A stretch of 43,821 nt of DNA from Candidatus Aenigmatarchaeota archaeon. Its GTDB lineage: Archaea > Aenigmatarchaeota > Aenigmatarchaeia > GW2011-AR5 > JAHLMP01. The notes below the pieces were generated by a model. That model was not told the origin of the DNA. It saw nothing but the letters and a program-made list of their open reading frames with translations, and ran no database searches. A program made the translations under genes and the position numbers. Within the stretch, counting starts at the first letter, position 1, and each line of letters opens with the position of its first letter. This document shows positions 25,479 to 34,017 of this stretch, one piece after another. The stretch is from assembly GCA_018920315.1 (NCBI GenBank), contig JAHLMP010000007.1, positions 1 through 43,821 of the forward strand, in the 5' to 3' direction.

Positions 25479-26567
25479 ATCTTTCTTAGGAGTTTGTAGA
25501 AAAATCTTCTTTGCTATATCGATTGAGATATCATAATCGAACTCATTAAAATGCAGCTCTTTTATTTTTCTTGTAATCTTTTCTATATCTCTCTGAGCTA
25601 ATCTCTCGTAGAAATCTCTTAATTTTTCCTGGAACCAAATTTCATGACCTATTTCCCTTTTCCACATATCTTCGTAACTTTTTATTATCTTTTCATCGTT
25701 TTTTTCTAAAAATTCCTTTATTACTTTCATTGCACCTTTAGCACAAATTAATGAGTAGACTATCCCGCCTCCTGTCAAAGGTTTTACTTGTCCACAAGCA
25801 TCTCCTAATAAAATGCTTTTTGATCCATAAGATTTTGTAGTTCCGAATGGAATTAAGTGATAATGTCTCTCTTTTACTATTATTTCATTTTCTTTTTTAA
25901 TATCAGAAATAAAATTATCTATACTTTTTTTACAATCTACCAATTCTGTTATCATTCCAAGCTCTTTGTTAGCTTCTATTTTCCATGCAAAGAATCTTTT
26001 CGAATATCTCTTATTATGAAAAACGAAAATGTTTTCATTTCTATTTTTGTTTTTTTCTATGTAATTGCAGAGAAAGCCAAGATAAAGTTTTGGAGAAGAA
26101 ATTCCTAAGCACTTTCTTATAATAGAATTTGCTCCATCAGCACCCACTATTAACTTTCCTCTATATCTATTTTTAATTCCTATAGCTTCTATTTCTTTAT
26201 TTCTTATTCTAAGGCCAACGATTTCATCAAAAATTATTTTTGCGCCACTATCGATCGCTTTCTTTCTCAAATATCTTCCGAAATTTTTTCTGTTTAGAAT
26301 TATTGCAAATGGCTTTTTGGATGTTATATTAAATGCATTATCACCAAAATATATTTTCATCCTTTTTATTTTCTGTTTTATCAAGCTATCGTCAATTTTT
26401 ATAAAATTAAATATTCGGTTTGAGACGATTCCAGAATCTTTTTTAACATCTTTGCTTTTCTCAATAATAATAACATTTATATCGTTAGAAGCTAAAAGGT
26501 AACCTAAATAACTACCACTAACACCTGCGCCAACAATTATTACTTTACTATTCTTAACATCTTTCAT
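25434..26567 (-). CDS. Geranylgeranyl reductase family FAD-dependent oxidoreductase
   Basis: A 377-residue flavoprotein likely saturating isoprenoid chains of archaeal lipids (digeranylgeranylglycerophospholipid reductase class). It shows the Rossmann FAD motif VIIVGAGVSGSYLGYLLA, then VGADGANSIIRKCLG, and the second FAD motif ILLGDACGQVKPLTGGGIVYSLICA (GDA...P.TGGGI), which typifies this family. The pyrophosphatase and thiolase/DUF35 genes elsewhere in the window fit isoprenoid supply. A related halogenase/hydroxylase activity is less likely. Convergent overlap of 45 nt with the preceding gene. Confidence 0.85.
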   Translation of the reverse strand: MKDVKNSKVIIVGAGVSGSYLGYLLASNDINVIIIEKSKDVKKDSGIVSNRIFNFIKIDDSLIKQKIKRMKIYFGDNAFNITSKKPFAIILNRKNFGRYLRKKAIDSGAKIIFDEIVGLRIRNKEIEAIGIKNRYRGKLIVGADGANSIIRKCLGISSPKLYLGFLCNYIEKNKNRNENIFVFHNKRYSKRFFAWKIEANKELGMITELVDCKKSIDNFISDIKKENEIIVKERHYHLIPFGTTKSYGSKSILLGDACGQVKPLTGGGIVYSLICAKGAMKVIKEFLEKNDEKIIKSYEDMWKREIGHEIWFQEKLRDFYERLAQRDIEKITRKIKELHFNEFDYDISIDIAKKIFLQTPKKDLIELAPLFFKYFLC

Positions 26568-26606
26568 TAATTCATTTTTAAATCTTTATCATTAAAAACA
26601 AATGTT

Positions 26607-27443
26607 ATGAAAGTTGATCTCAAAAAGTTGATGGTTATACCTATAGTTCTTGTAGCATTCTCTTTAGCAATAATAATAAATAATATTCTCACATATGGGT
26701 TTATCATAGATAGAGATGTTGAACTTTCTGGTGGATTAAGAATAACAATACCGATAAATGAAAGTGTAGATGTAAAAAAGCTAGAAAGCTCGATTAAAGA
26801 TTCTCATGTTAGAATTGCAAGAGGATATAACACAAATATCTTGATATTGCAAGTAAAAGAAAGAAATGAAAGCGAAGTAATAGAAAAATTGAAGAGCATT
26901 ATCAACTTTGATGAAGAAAATATTGAAATTGGAAAAATAGATGCAGCAATTGGAGATGTTTTTTGGAGGCAGGCTGGAATTGCCATAATTCTTTCTTTTG
27001 TTGCTATTTTTATCATAATATTCATCGCTTTCAGAAATTTAATCCCTAGTTTTTCGATGGTTCTATCAACAATATTCGATATAATAATTACAATCTCTTT
27101 TCTCTCCTTGCTTGATGTTAAGCTTTCTCTCCCTGTGCTTGCTGGCTTACTAATGATAATTGGCTATTCTGTTGATACTGACGTATTGCTTGCAACAAGA
27201 ATGTTAAAAAGGAGTGGGGAGATGAAAGAAAGAATATTTTCTGCGATAAAAACTGGAATAACAATGACTTTAACATCAATTGCTGCATTAATCTGCATGT
27301 ATATTTTTTCAGGGGGTACTGTACTAAGAGATATTTCCCTAACTTTAATTATAGGGCTTTCTGCAGATATAATAAATACTTGGATAACAAATACAAATCT
27401 ATTTTTATTTTGGCTGGAGAGGAGAGAAAGTAAATCAAGTTAA
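26607..27443 (+). CDS. secF: Protein-export membrane protein SecF
   Basis: A membrane partner of SecD that aids protein translocation. 278 residues: a first helix, an extracellular loop starting ELSGGLRITIPI, then a cluster of five helices with IGYSVDTDVLLATRML (SecF/SecD D4-type signature) and MTLTSIAALICMYIFSGG. Normal archaeal length. It comes directly before secD (14-nt gap), the usual archaeal pairing though with secF first. Confidence 0.92.
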   Translation: MKVDLKKLMVIPIVLVAFSLAIIINNILTYGFIIDRDVELSGGLRITIPINESVDVKKLESSIKDSHVRIARGYNTNILILQVKERNESEVIEKLKSIINFDEENIEIGKIDAAIGDVFWRQAGIAIILSFVAIFIIIFIAFRNLIPSFSMVLSTIFDIIITISFLSLLDVKLSLPVLAGLLMIIGYSVDTDVLLATRMLKRSGEMKERIFSAIKTGITMTLTSIAALICMYIFSGGTVLRDISLTLIIGLSADIINTWITNTNLFLFWLERRESKSS

Positions 27444-27457
27444 AATTGTGAGTTGAC

Positions 27458-29089
27458 ATGATTAAAAATTTAAGAATAATAGTTTGGTTGATTTTTGTTA
27501 TATCTTCAATATTCTTGATAATATCCTTTGATAGAAAAGGTTTGATAGTTATAAGCGTTTCAGAAAATCTTTCAGAAATGATTAAACCTGGAGATATAAT
27601 CTATGAAATTGACGGAAAAGAAGCTAAAGAAGAAGATTTGACCGGATTCGTGACATTGAAAACAAATCGCGGGGAATTTGATGTAAATATAAATAGCAAA
27701 GAGTTGCTTGTTGAAAAAAGACCTTCTACAAATCTAAAATTTGGTCTTGACATTAGAGGAGGGGTTATTGCTATAGTAAAGCCAGAAAAGAATATTAGCG
27801 AAGATGTTCTTGAAGTTATAAAGACAAATTTAGAAAGAAGGATGTCATCTCTTCGTGAATCTGTGTTTCAAATTGTTAGATATGAAAATAAAAGCTTTAT
27901 ACAGATTCAAATTGCTGGTGGCACTGAAGATGAGATAAGAAGATTGATAAACACTACTGGGGTTTTTGAAGCAAAGATACCTATTCCAGCGTATATTTAT
28001 AATTCAAGTGGTATTATAAAATTTGGAGAAGAAAATGAATGGTTTGAAATAAAATTAAGCGAGGATAAAAATGCTATAATAATTGACAACAAAAAAATAT
28101 TTCTCAATGAAACTTTTTCGAGAAACGATACAAAATTTACATTATGGAAAATAGAGAACCTTACAAATGGTTCCATGAGAGTTTATCTTGCAGCCATAGT
28201 ATTTGAAAATAGCGGAGAAAAGATAGATGTTGTAAGAGTTTACACAGACGCTCAACATTCCTATGTTCAAAAAGCCGGGGACTACTATGAATGGAAATTT
28301 GATATAGAGGTTTCTAAGGACGGTGCTGAAAGATTCTATAAAGCTGTTAAAAATCTTGGAATAAGATACGAAGGTGGTAGATCTTACTTAGAGTCTAATA
28401 TCTATCTATATTTAGATGGAAAGGAAATTACTAACTTATCGATATCATCATCATTAAAAAATAAGCCAACTACGTCAGCAACTGTTTCAGGGGCTGCGCC
28501 AACAAAAGAAGAAGCGATTGAAGAGAAGAAATGGTTACAAACTATTCTTCGTTCTGGAGCATTGCCAACAAGCTTAGAAATAGTTTCTTTGAATTATATA
28601 TCTCCAAAGCTAGGAGAAAACTTTTTACAAAATGTTATGCTAGCTCTTTTCGCTTCTATAATCTTTGTCTCTTTGATTATTTTCATGAGATATAAAAATT
28701 TGCGTATTAGTATACCTGCCTTGATTATATCTTTTAGTGAAGTTATAATATTGCTTGGGGCCTCTGTCTTAATAAATTGGAACTTAGATCTTGCTTCAAT
28801 AGCTGGAATTATCATCATTGTTGGTACTGGAGTGGATCAACAAATAATGATAATAGATGAAACTATCTCAAAGAAAGAAGAACTTTCCTTAAAAGCAAAG
28901 ATTAAGAGAGCTTTCTTCATGATAGCCACGTCTGCAGGTACAACGATAGGGGCAATGATACCTTTATTTAGTGTTGGTTTTGGATTGCTACGCGGTTTTG
29001 CTATAACAACTATCTTAGGAATATTGATTGCCATATTTGTAACTAGACCGGCATTTACTGAAATACTTCAAAATCTATTAAAAGAGTGA
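27458..29089 (+). CDS. secD: Protein-export membrane protein SecD
   Basis: A 543-residue RND-like membrane protein. It has an N-terminal helix, an extracellular region of ~370 residues (with LKFGLDIRGGVIAIV, the D1 motif, and ERRMSSLRESVFQIVRYENKSFIQIQIAG), then five C-terminal helices with IAGIIIIVGTGVDQQIMIIDE and TIGAMIPLFSVGFGLLRGFAI. A PDZ-like stretch near the start (IKPGDIIYEIDGKEAKEEDL, residues ~41-60) is notable. Probably works with SecF and SecYEG using the proton gradient. Confidence 0.92.
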   Translation: MIKNLRIIVWLIFVISSIFLIISFDRKGLIVISVSENLSEMIKPGDIIYEIDGKEAKEEDLTGFVTLKTNRGEFDVNINSKELLVEKRPSTNLKFGLDIRGGVIAIVKPEKNISEDVLEVIKTNLERRMSSLRESVFQIVRYENKSFIQIQIAGGTEDEIRRLINTTGVFEAKIPIPAYIYNSSGIIKFGEENEWFEIKLSEDKNAIIIDNKKIFLNETFSRNDTKFTLWKIENLTNGSMRVYLAAIVFENSGEKIDVVRVYTDAQHSYVQKAGDYYEWKFDIEVSKDGAERFYKAVKNLGIRYEGGRSYLESNIYLYLDGKEITNLSISSSLKNKPTTSATVSGAAPTKEEAIEEKKWLQTILRSGALPTSLEIVSLNYISPKLGENFLQNVMLALFASIIFVSLIIFMRYKNLRISIPALIISFSEVIILLGASVLINWNLDLASIAGIIIIVGTGVDQQIMIIDETISKKEELSLKAKIKRAFFMIATSAGTTIGAMIPLFSVGFGLLRGFAITTILGILIAIFVTRPAFTEILQNLLKE

Positions 29090-29176
29090 AACAAATTATA
29101 GACTATTGTAATAATTAAAACGCTATATTTGCTTTTATTGCTTATTTGTTTTACGAATATGAATTAAAGTGAGAAG

Positions 29177-29665
29177 ATGATAAATAAGTATCTTTTTCTA
29201 AGATACGCTTTACCTTGCGCAGAAGAGCTAATAAAGCGTAAAGAAGTTACAAAAGAATATGTAGAAGAAATAAAAGATTGTTTAAAAAGCAATAAAAAAA
29301 TAAAGGAAGATTATATAAAGATTTTCAAGATTGCTTATTCGTATTGCAAAGAAATTGGTAAAAAAATAAAAAGAAATGCAATGGATGAAGAAGTGATAAG
29401 AAAATATTTTTGGTTTGAACATGATAAAGTTGTTGATATTTTAGGCTCGAAATTAGATTGTAAAGTTTTTCCAGGAAAGATTGAAAAGATAGAGGGAGAA
29501 GAAGCGGTTGTAATTACGCCAATGGGAAAAAGGATTTGCTCTTTAGAATTTGCAAAAGATATAAAGGAAGGTGATTTTGTAACTTTGCATTATAATTATG
29601 TTGTTGAAAAGATTTCTAAAAAAGATGCTGAAATTTTATGGAAATATAAAGAGCATTTTATATAA
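29177..29665 (+). CDS. HypC/HupF-like hydrogenase maturation protein with N-terminal helical extension
   Basis: 162 residues. The C-terminal ~70 read DCKVFPGKIEKIEGEEAVV...CSLEFAKDIKEGDFVTLHYNYVVEKISKKDAEILW, which parallels HypC (xC.xxPGKIxxI...GDyVLVHxGxAIxxIxxxEA). HypC is the chaperone that delivers the iron centre to [NiFe] hydrogenase. Normally the key Cys is residue 2. Here it follows ~95 helical residues, so it cannot be an N-terminal Cys unless processed. Next to the hydrogenase protease and subunit genes, supporting the link. Moderately sure of the fold, less of the function. Confidence 0.6.
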   Translation: MINKYLFLRYALPCAEELIKRKEVTKEYVEEIKDCLKSNKKIKEDYIKIFKIAYSYCKEIGKKIKRNAMDEEVIRKYFWFEHDKVVDILGSKLDCKVFPGKIEKIEGEEAVVITPMGKRICSLEFAKDIKEGDFVTLHYNYVVEKISKKDAEILWKYKEHFI

Positions 29666-29669
29666 CTTA

Positions 29670-30122
29670 CTATTTATTCGCAATTTTTATCTCTGCTAAC
29701 AATTTTTCGATGTTCTCTTCTAATTCTTTTAAAACATTTTTCTCCTTTGCATTTTTAGGAATTCCTATTATTGTTGCTTTTTTAATCAATTTTAATTTTT
29801 TTAGTAGTTTTAGCAAAAAGGCAGTGTCAAAATCGTGAGTTGAATATATCTTTCTTGTTTTAATCTTTGATAAGTCATTTATTATTTTTACATTGTCTAT
29901 TCCTTCTACTACATCCAAAAGTATAATATCGTCTACGAATAAATCTTCGGTAGGGTCGAATTCTAAAAAATTTATTTGCGGAAATTTCTTTTGAAGTCTT
30001 GGAATTAATTTTAGTGGCAAGGAATCTTCCTTTAATAAAGGGTTTCCTAAAACAAATATCTGAATTTTTTTGCTATCTCCATTCTCTTTCTCATTCCTTC
30101 TTTTAATTTTTATGTTGCACAT
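29670..30122 (-). CDS. [NiFe] hydrogenase maturation endopeptidase
   Basis: Trims the C-terminal peptide of the hydrogenase large subunit after nickel insertion. 150 residues with VLGNPLLKEDSLPL (about 24-37), FDPTEDLFV, the central nickel-binding Asp in ILLDVVEG (D70) and STHDFD with H96, all HycI/HyaD-family positions. The downstream-cleavable tail is present in the partner (DPCMSCASH followed by nine residues). Lies 26 nt after the large subunit stop on the same strand, forming a small-large-protease operon. Confidence 0.88.
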   Translation of the reverse strand: MCNIKIKRRNEKENGDSKKIQIFVLGNPLLKEDSLPLKLIPRLQKKFPQINFLEFDPTEDLFVDDIILLDVVEGIDNVKIINDLSKIKTRKIYSTHDFDTAFLLKLLKKLKLIKKATIIGIPKNAKEKNVLKELEENIEKLLAEIKIANK

Positions 30123-30148
30123 AATTTTATAAATTCTTTTTTATAATA

Positions 30149-31429
30149 TTAATCCGAATCCCACTTCACTCTTAGAAAATGGCTTGCACAACTCATACAT
30201 GGATCGTAAGCTCTAATCAATTTCTCTATTTCGTGAATTATTTCATGTTTAGATTTATCTATCATTTTTGAAACCATATCTTTTATATCTCTCTCCATGA
30301 TTATTTGATTTTGAGCAGTTGGTATAACTATATTTCCATAATTTATTTTTCCTTCATCGTTTATAGAAAGCATATAATATAGAGTTCCTCTTGGAGCTTC
30401 TAAAACTCCTACACCATCGTTACTCTTTATTTTTATCTCTGGTTTTTCTTCTTTCTTGAATTCACTTGTTTCTAACAATTCTATTGAGTGATCAATTGAG
30501 TGTAGAATCTCGATGGCTTGAGCAAGATTATTATGAAAAACGTTGTTAGAAGGAAATCTTGAAAGATATTTTGCAACCTCTTTCTTAGTATCTTTATGAA
30601 TAGCATCCTTATTCAAGTTCATTCTTGCTAAAGCACCTACCATATATTCGCGGCCTTTAAATTGAAACCCTGTTGCCTGAGAATAGGGGATTACAACCCT
30701 ATTTAAATAATCCCAATAATCCTCTTCTTTTATTATGCTTCCATCAGAACTTTTTATCTCACCTTCTATGAATGTATAGTCTTTTGTGATGAGTGCTACA
30801 AAAATCTTTTGTCGAGTATAATCAAAGGTGCATTTATCAAAAATCTCTATTAAATTCAAAACGTCTTTTCTCACGCTTTTTAAATTGTTGATAACCTTTT
30901 TTATCTCTTCTCTATTATCTGGAACTTTCTCGAAGTATCCAACTTGAATATAGCTTGGGTGTATTGCTCTACCTCCTATTAAAGAAGCTAGAGAATTGCC
31001 AGCTGCCTTAACCCTAAACGCTTGCTCTAATATTTTTGTATCATCTATTTCTAAAATTGAATCTATACCAAGAATATCTGGAAGCACGAAAAAATAAAGA
31101 TGTAAAGCATGGTCTCTTATCATAGTTCCATATAAAGCTAACTTTCTCAAAAGCATAGTTTGCTCGCTTGGTTTGATGTTCAAAGCCTTTTCAACTGCTT
31201 CTATGCAACAAAGCAAATGAGCTACGCTGCACGTACCACAAATTCTTGAAACAATTTGATGAACTGCTAAACAATTTTTTCCTCTAATAGCTTGAGTATA
31301 GAATCTTTTATTTTCAGTTATTTTTAACTTAACCTTTTTTACTTGATTTTTTCTAATCTTTATCTCTAAGCTTGCGCTCCCTTCTATTTTACTTATTTTA
31401 TCCAATGATATGTCTAGCTCCTTATGCAT
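30149..31429 (-). CDS. [NiFe] hydrogenase large (catalytic, alpha) subunit, group 3-like
   Basis: Binds the Ni-Fe(CN)2CO centre and makes or oxidises H2. 426 residues with the N-terminal ligand motif RICGTC (C64, C67) and the C-terminal DPCMSC (C411, C414) followed by ASH and a nine-residue tail FLRVKWDSD removed at maturation. Sequence style resembles soluble sulfhydrogenase/MvhA-type alpha subunits. Its ATG overlaps the small-subunit stop by 8 nt. No beta/gamma flavoprotein or Fe-S subunits are nearby, so the electron acceptor cannot be told from here. Confidence 0.93.
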   Translation of the reverse strand: MHKELDISLDKISKIEGSASLEIKIRKNQVKKVKLKITENKRFYTQAIRGKNCLAVHQIVSRICGTCSVAHLLCCIEAVEKALNIKPSEQTMLLRKLALYGTMIRDHALHLYFFVLPDILGIDSILEIDDTKILEQAFRVKAAGNSLASLIGGRAIHPSYIQVGYFEKVPDNREEIKKVINNLKSVRKDVLNLIEIFDKCTFDYTRQKIFVALITKDYTFIEGEIKSSDGSIIKEEDYWDYLNRVVIPYSQATGFQFKGREYMVGALARMNLNKDAIHKDTKKEVAKYLSRFPSNNVFHNNLAQAIEILHSIDHSIELLETSEFKKEEKPEIKIKSNDGVGVLEAPRGTLYYMLSINDEGKINYGNIVIPTAQNQIIMERDIKDMVSKMIDKSKHEIIHEIEKLIRAYDPCMSCASHFLRVKWDSD

Positions 31430-31931
31430 GTTTCTTATCGCCTCTCATCTCTTTAATATATCTCTCAAAAGTCTCGATGAATATTTTTTCATCCATAGGG
31501 CAACCTGGAACTGTAGCATCTGCTTTTATTATATCTAAAACAGAAGATACCTTATCTCTATATTTGAACTTTTTTAATATATGAGAAATCTCTTCTATCG
31601 TTTTATCATCAAAAAAGTTGCGATGGTTCGAAGGTGCTCCTGAAATAGCGCAGCTACCTACAGCTACCACAACCTTAGAAACCTTTCTTATCTTTTTTAA
31701 TAAAGATTCTTCCTCTTTATTAGAGATAGCTCCTTCTATAAAAGCTATGTCTATACTTCTCATTAATCTTTTCTCCTTAACTAGTGAAAAGTGTCTAAGC
31801 TCAACAAGATTTCTCCATGTTACCCATTTTTTATTTAGTATTTCCATAAATACTACAGAAGAATCTCCTCCGCATCCTGTAAATGAAAACCAAGCGATTT
31901 TAATTTTTTTATTTTTCTTTTTTTCTTTCAT
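31422..31931 (-). CDS. [NiFe] hydrogenase small (delta) subunit, one proximal-cluster Cys replaced
   Basis: 169 residues; the short, single-cluster type of group 3 hydrogenases. Expected proximal [4Fe-4S] ligands are two Cys of CxGC, one in GSCA and one in VPGCP. Present are C20 (SFTGC), C94 (VGSCAISGAP) and C144 (VPGCP). The first ligand position is F17 (codon TTT), giving FTGC rather than CxGC. The cluster may be three-Cys, with another residue or water as fourth ligand. ATG at 31931 is preferred to the TTG at 31934. Divergent from the regulator across a shared TATA element. Confidence 0.88.
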   Translation of the reverse strand: MKEKKKNKKIKIAWFSFTGCGGDSSVVFMEILNKKWVTWRNLVELRHFSLVKEKRLMRSIDIAFIEGAISNKEEESLLKKIRKVSKVVVAVGSCAISGAPSNHRNFFDDKTIEEISHILKKFKYRDKVSSVLDIIKADATVPGCPMDEKIFIETFERYIKEMRGDKKHA

Positions 31932-31951
31932 CAAAGAATTATTATCATCTT

Positions 31952-31964
31952 AATTTTAAAAATT
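31952..31964. promoter_or_regulatory. Bidirectional palindromic TATA element between hydrogenase and regulator
   Basis: AATTTTAAAAATT is almost symmetric. Its centre lies about 26 nt from the regulator ATG (31984) and about 27 nt from the small-subunit ATG (31931), suiting leaderless transcripts in both directions from one site. Confidence 0.45.
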
Positions 31965-31983
31965 TGGAAGAATATTCACAATC

Positions 31984-32700
31984 ATGGGAAGCGAGAAAGA
32001 AGAATTGAAAGTTAAAATCGCTGGTGAAATAGTTTTAAGTGAAAGCCCGGGAAGTGTAATAAGAAAATGGAGGAATATATTTAGAATACAGCAAAAAAAA
32101 CTTGCATTGGCTATTGGCGTTAAACCATCTGTAATTTCTGATTATGAAGCAGATAGAAGAAAATCTCCTGGTACTAAGATCATAAATAAAATTGTGAATG
32201 CTATTGTAGATATTGGATTTATGCAAAACGTTAATTTTGAGCATTCTGAAAGTGATGTACATCAAGAAAAATCAAGAGCAAGCATAGTAAATGCTATCAT
32301 AGATATGAAAGAGTTTCTCGAGCCTATAGATATTATAAAATTCTGTAAAACTATAAAGGCGGATCTATTAACAAGAATTGATAGCGAAAAAAAGATTTTT
32401 GGATACACAATAATAGATTCTATCTCTGCTATTGTAAATTTACCTGCTTCTGAGCTTGTTAAAATCTATGGAGCTAACCCAAGAAGAGCACTAATATTTA
32501 CAAAAGTTACAACAGGTAAAGGACCTTTAATTGCGATAAAGGTTACTAGCCCTAAACCAGAGTTAATAGTATTGCATGGATTAGAAAAGGTTGACCCTGT
32601 AGCATTAGATATTGCAAAATCTGAAAATATAGCACTTGCTATCTCAAGAGTAGAGAGTGTGGAAAAGCTTATAAATGATTTGAAAAAATTATCTTCCTAA
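31984..32700 (+). CDS. Cro/CI-type HTH transcriptional regulator, COG1709-like
   Basis: A 238-residue DNA-binding protein. The HTH occupies about residues 20-70 (VIRKWRNIFRIQQKKLALAIGVKPSVISDYEADRRKSPG). A conserved archaeal C-terminal domain follows, with RALIFTKVTTGKGPLIAIKVTSPKPELIVLHGLEKVDP. This matches the archaeal COG1709 predicted-regulator family, whose targets are mostly unknown. Divergent from the hydrogenase operon with only 52 nt between, so control of hydrogenase or autoregulation is a reasonable inference. Confidence 0.8.
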   Translation: MGSEKEELKVKIAGEIVLSESPGSVIRKWRNIFRIQQKKLALAIGVKPSVISDYEADRRKSPGTKIINKIVNAIVDIGFMQNVNFEHSESDVHQEKSRASIVNAIIDMKEFLEPIDIIKFCKTIKADLLTRIDSEKKIFGYTIIDSISAIVNLPASELVKIYGANPRRALIFTKVTTGKGPLIAIKVTSPKPELIVLHGLEKVDPVALDIAKSENIALAISRVESVEKLINDLKKLSS

Positions 32701-32708
32701 ATTTGCTC

Positions 32709-33176
32709 TTATTTAAAATTTTCAATCATCGTTTCACTTGATAACTCTATCTCCCTTATATCTTTCTTATCTATAAAGATTATGGCACTAGAGACGCTTT
32801 CTGGTATGTCAAGCCTTTTTGTGGAGCTAAGAATTAATAAGTTTTCTTCCACTCCTTTAAGAATACCGCTAATAAGCGCGCCACCATATGTTCTTATTTT
32901 TATATTTTTACCCAAGAACGATGAAATATTAAACTCTCCAATGCTAGATTCTCTAATGTTATTTATATTTTCTTTCGCTTCGCTATTTATTCTTCTTTTT
33001 AAATTTTCTTCTTTTTCGATTTCTATCACAAAGCTTGAGAGAGCACCAACTAAAGGAAGAGTATAAAGAAGCATGACTTCCTTGGTTGTCGCGCCTTTTG
33101 TAATTATAAATGGCATTAGTACATTCATCATAATAGTTCCGACAAATGCCCCAGTAACTACATTTTTTAATTTCAT
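32709..33176 (-). CDS. Two-helix membrane protein with cytoplasmic Sm-like beta-barrel domain
   Basis: 155 residues. Two N-terminal transmembrane helices (about 5-27 and 33-52) are followed by a charged linker (53-80). A C-terminal domain has FLGKNIKIRTYGGALISGILKGVEENLLILSS (about 87-118) and IIFIDKKDIREIEL. This spacing mimics the Sm1 and Sm2 motifs of LSM/Sm-like proteins (GKxVxVxLxxGxxxxGxLxGxDxxxNLxL and a second strand pair). If correct, it would tether an Sm-like fold to the membrane. Fold assignment is by eye. Convergent with the regulator; same strand as the membrane protein at 33220. Confidence 0.6.
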   Translation of the reverse strand: MKLKNVVTGAFVGTIMMNVLMPFIITKGATTKEVMLLYTLPLVGALSSFVIEIEKEENLKRRINSEAKENINNIRESSIGEFNISSFLGKNIKIRTYGGALISGILKGVEENLLILSSTKRLDIPESVSSAIIFIDKKDIREIELSSETMIENFK

Positions 33177-33219
33177 GCCAATTTCTTTTTATAGCATTAA
33201 CTTATAAAAATGATTTTGA

Positions 33220-33756
33220 TTAATGATGCTCGTCTCCTTTCTTTTCTTTTCCTCTACTAAGATACCCAAGATAGAAAAGTAAAACTACAAGCACTATTCC
33301 AATTAACCATAAAATGTCCTTTTGAGAAAGCGATAAATAACTTTGAAAAGGAAAATTTGCAAATTCTCCAAAAACTCCTAAAATTAATATTAAGATTCCT
33401 ATTGAAACAAGAAAAGGTATTGGATCCTTTTCCTCGCTTCTAATACTCTCTCTTATAAAAGCTATAAAAAAGAAAATTATGAAGATTATACTAGAGATTG
33501 GAAGTAGACTCCATATAAAATTTATAAATGGTTGATATGAAATACATATAAATGAGATTGCTAGAGCTAATAATACATTAACCCTTTCTGGAAATAACCT
33601 TTCTTCTTTAAAATTCTTTTCATCTACTTTTATCCTCCTTTTTGTAATTTGCAAAATTCCAAATATTAGTGCAAAAACAAAAAGAAATGATACGCCGATT
33701 CTAAATAGCTCTATATTTTCACCTATGATCGAGGATATATTTAGCATAAAACTCAA
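33220..33756 (-). CDS. Four-helix membrane protein of unknown function
   Basis: 178 residues with about four or five hydrophobic helices (residues ~17-37, ~58-75, ~82-103, ~113-130, ~143-162), a charged loop after the first and a basic/His tail KEKKGDEHH. No catalytic motif seen. It precedes the Sm-like membrane gene on the same strand (43-nt gap), so the two may be co-transcribed. Similar small polytopic proteins are common orphans in reduced archaea. Not recognised further. Confidence 0.6.
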   Translation of the reverse strand: MSFMLNISSIIGENIELFRIGVSFLFVFALIFGILQITKRRIKVDEKNFKEERLFPERVNVLLALAISFICISYQPFINFIWSLLPISSIIFIIFFFIAFIRESIRSEEKDPIPFLVSIGILILILGVFGEFANFPFQSYLSLSQKDILWLIGIVLVVLLFYLGYLSRGKEKKGDEHH

Positions 33757-34017
33757 AATTAAATAAGGTGAAAATAAATAAAAGTTTGAAAAATAATATA
33801 AATTGCTTAAATTATTCTTTTTCTTGTTTTCTTATCTGATTTAGTTTTACAGAAATACTTAAAGTTCCTATAAGAAAACAAAGCAAAAAGTAATTTAGAA
33901 GATGCTTATTATTCTATTAAGAATGTTTTGCAATGCTAATTAATTTTCAGATTTAAAGATGTTTTGTAGGTATATTAATAATGTTGGTTCATCTCTACTT
34001 ACAAAAGATGGTTTAAA

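Noticed and set aside
33757-34017. Possible small RNA in the 261-nt gap before rnz
   Set aside because: I found no C/D-box pair, no stable fold and no terminator; it appears to be ordinary AT-rich spacer.
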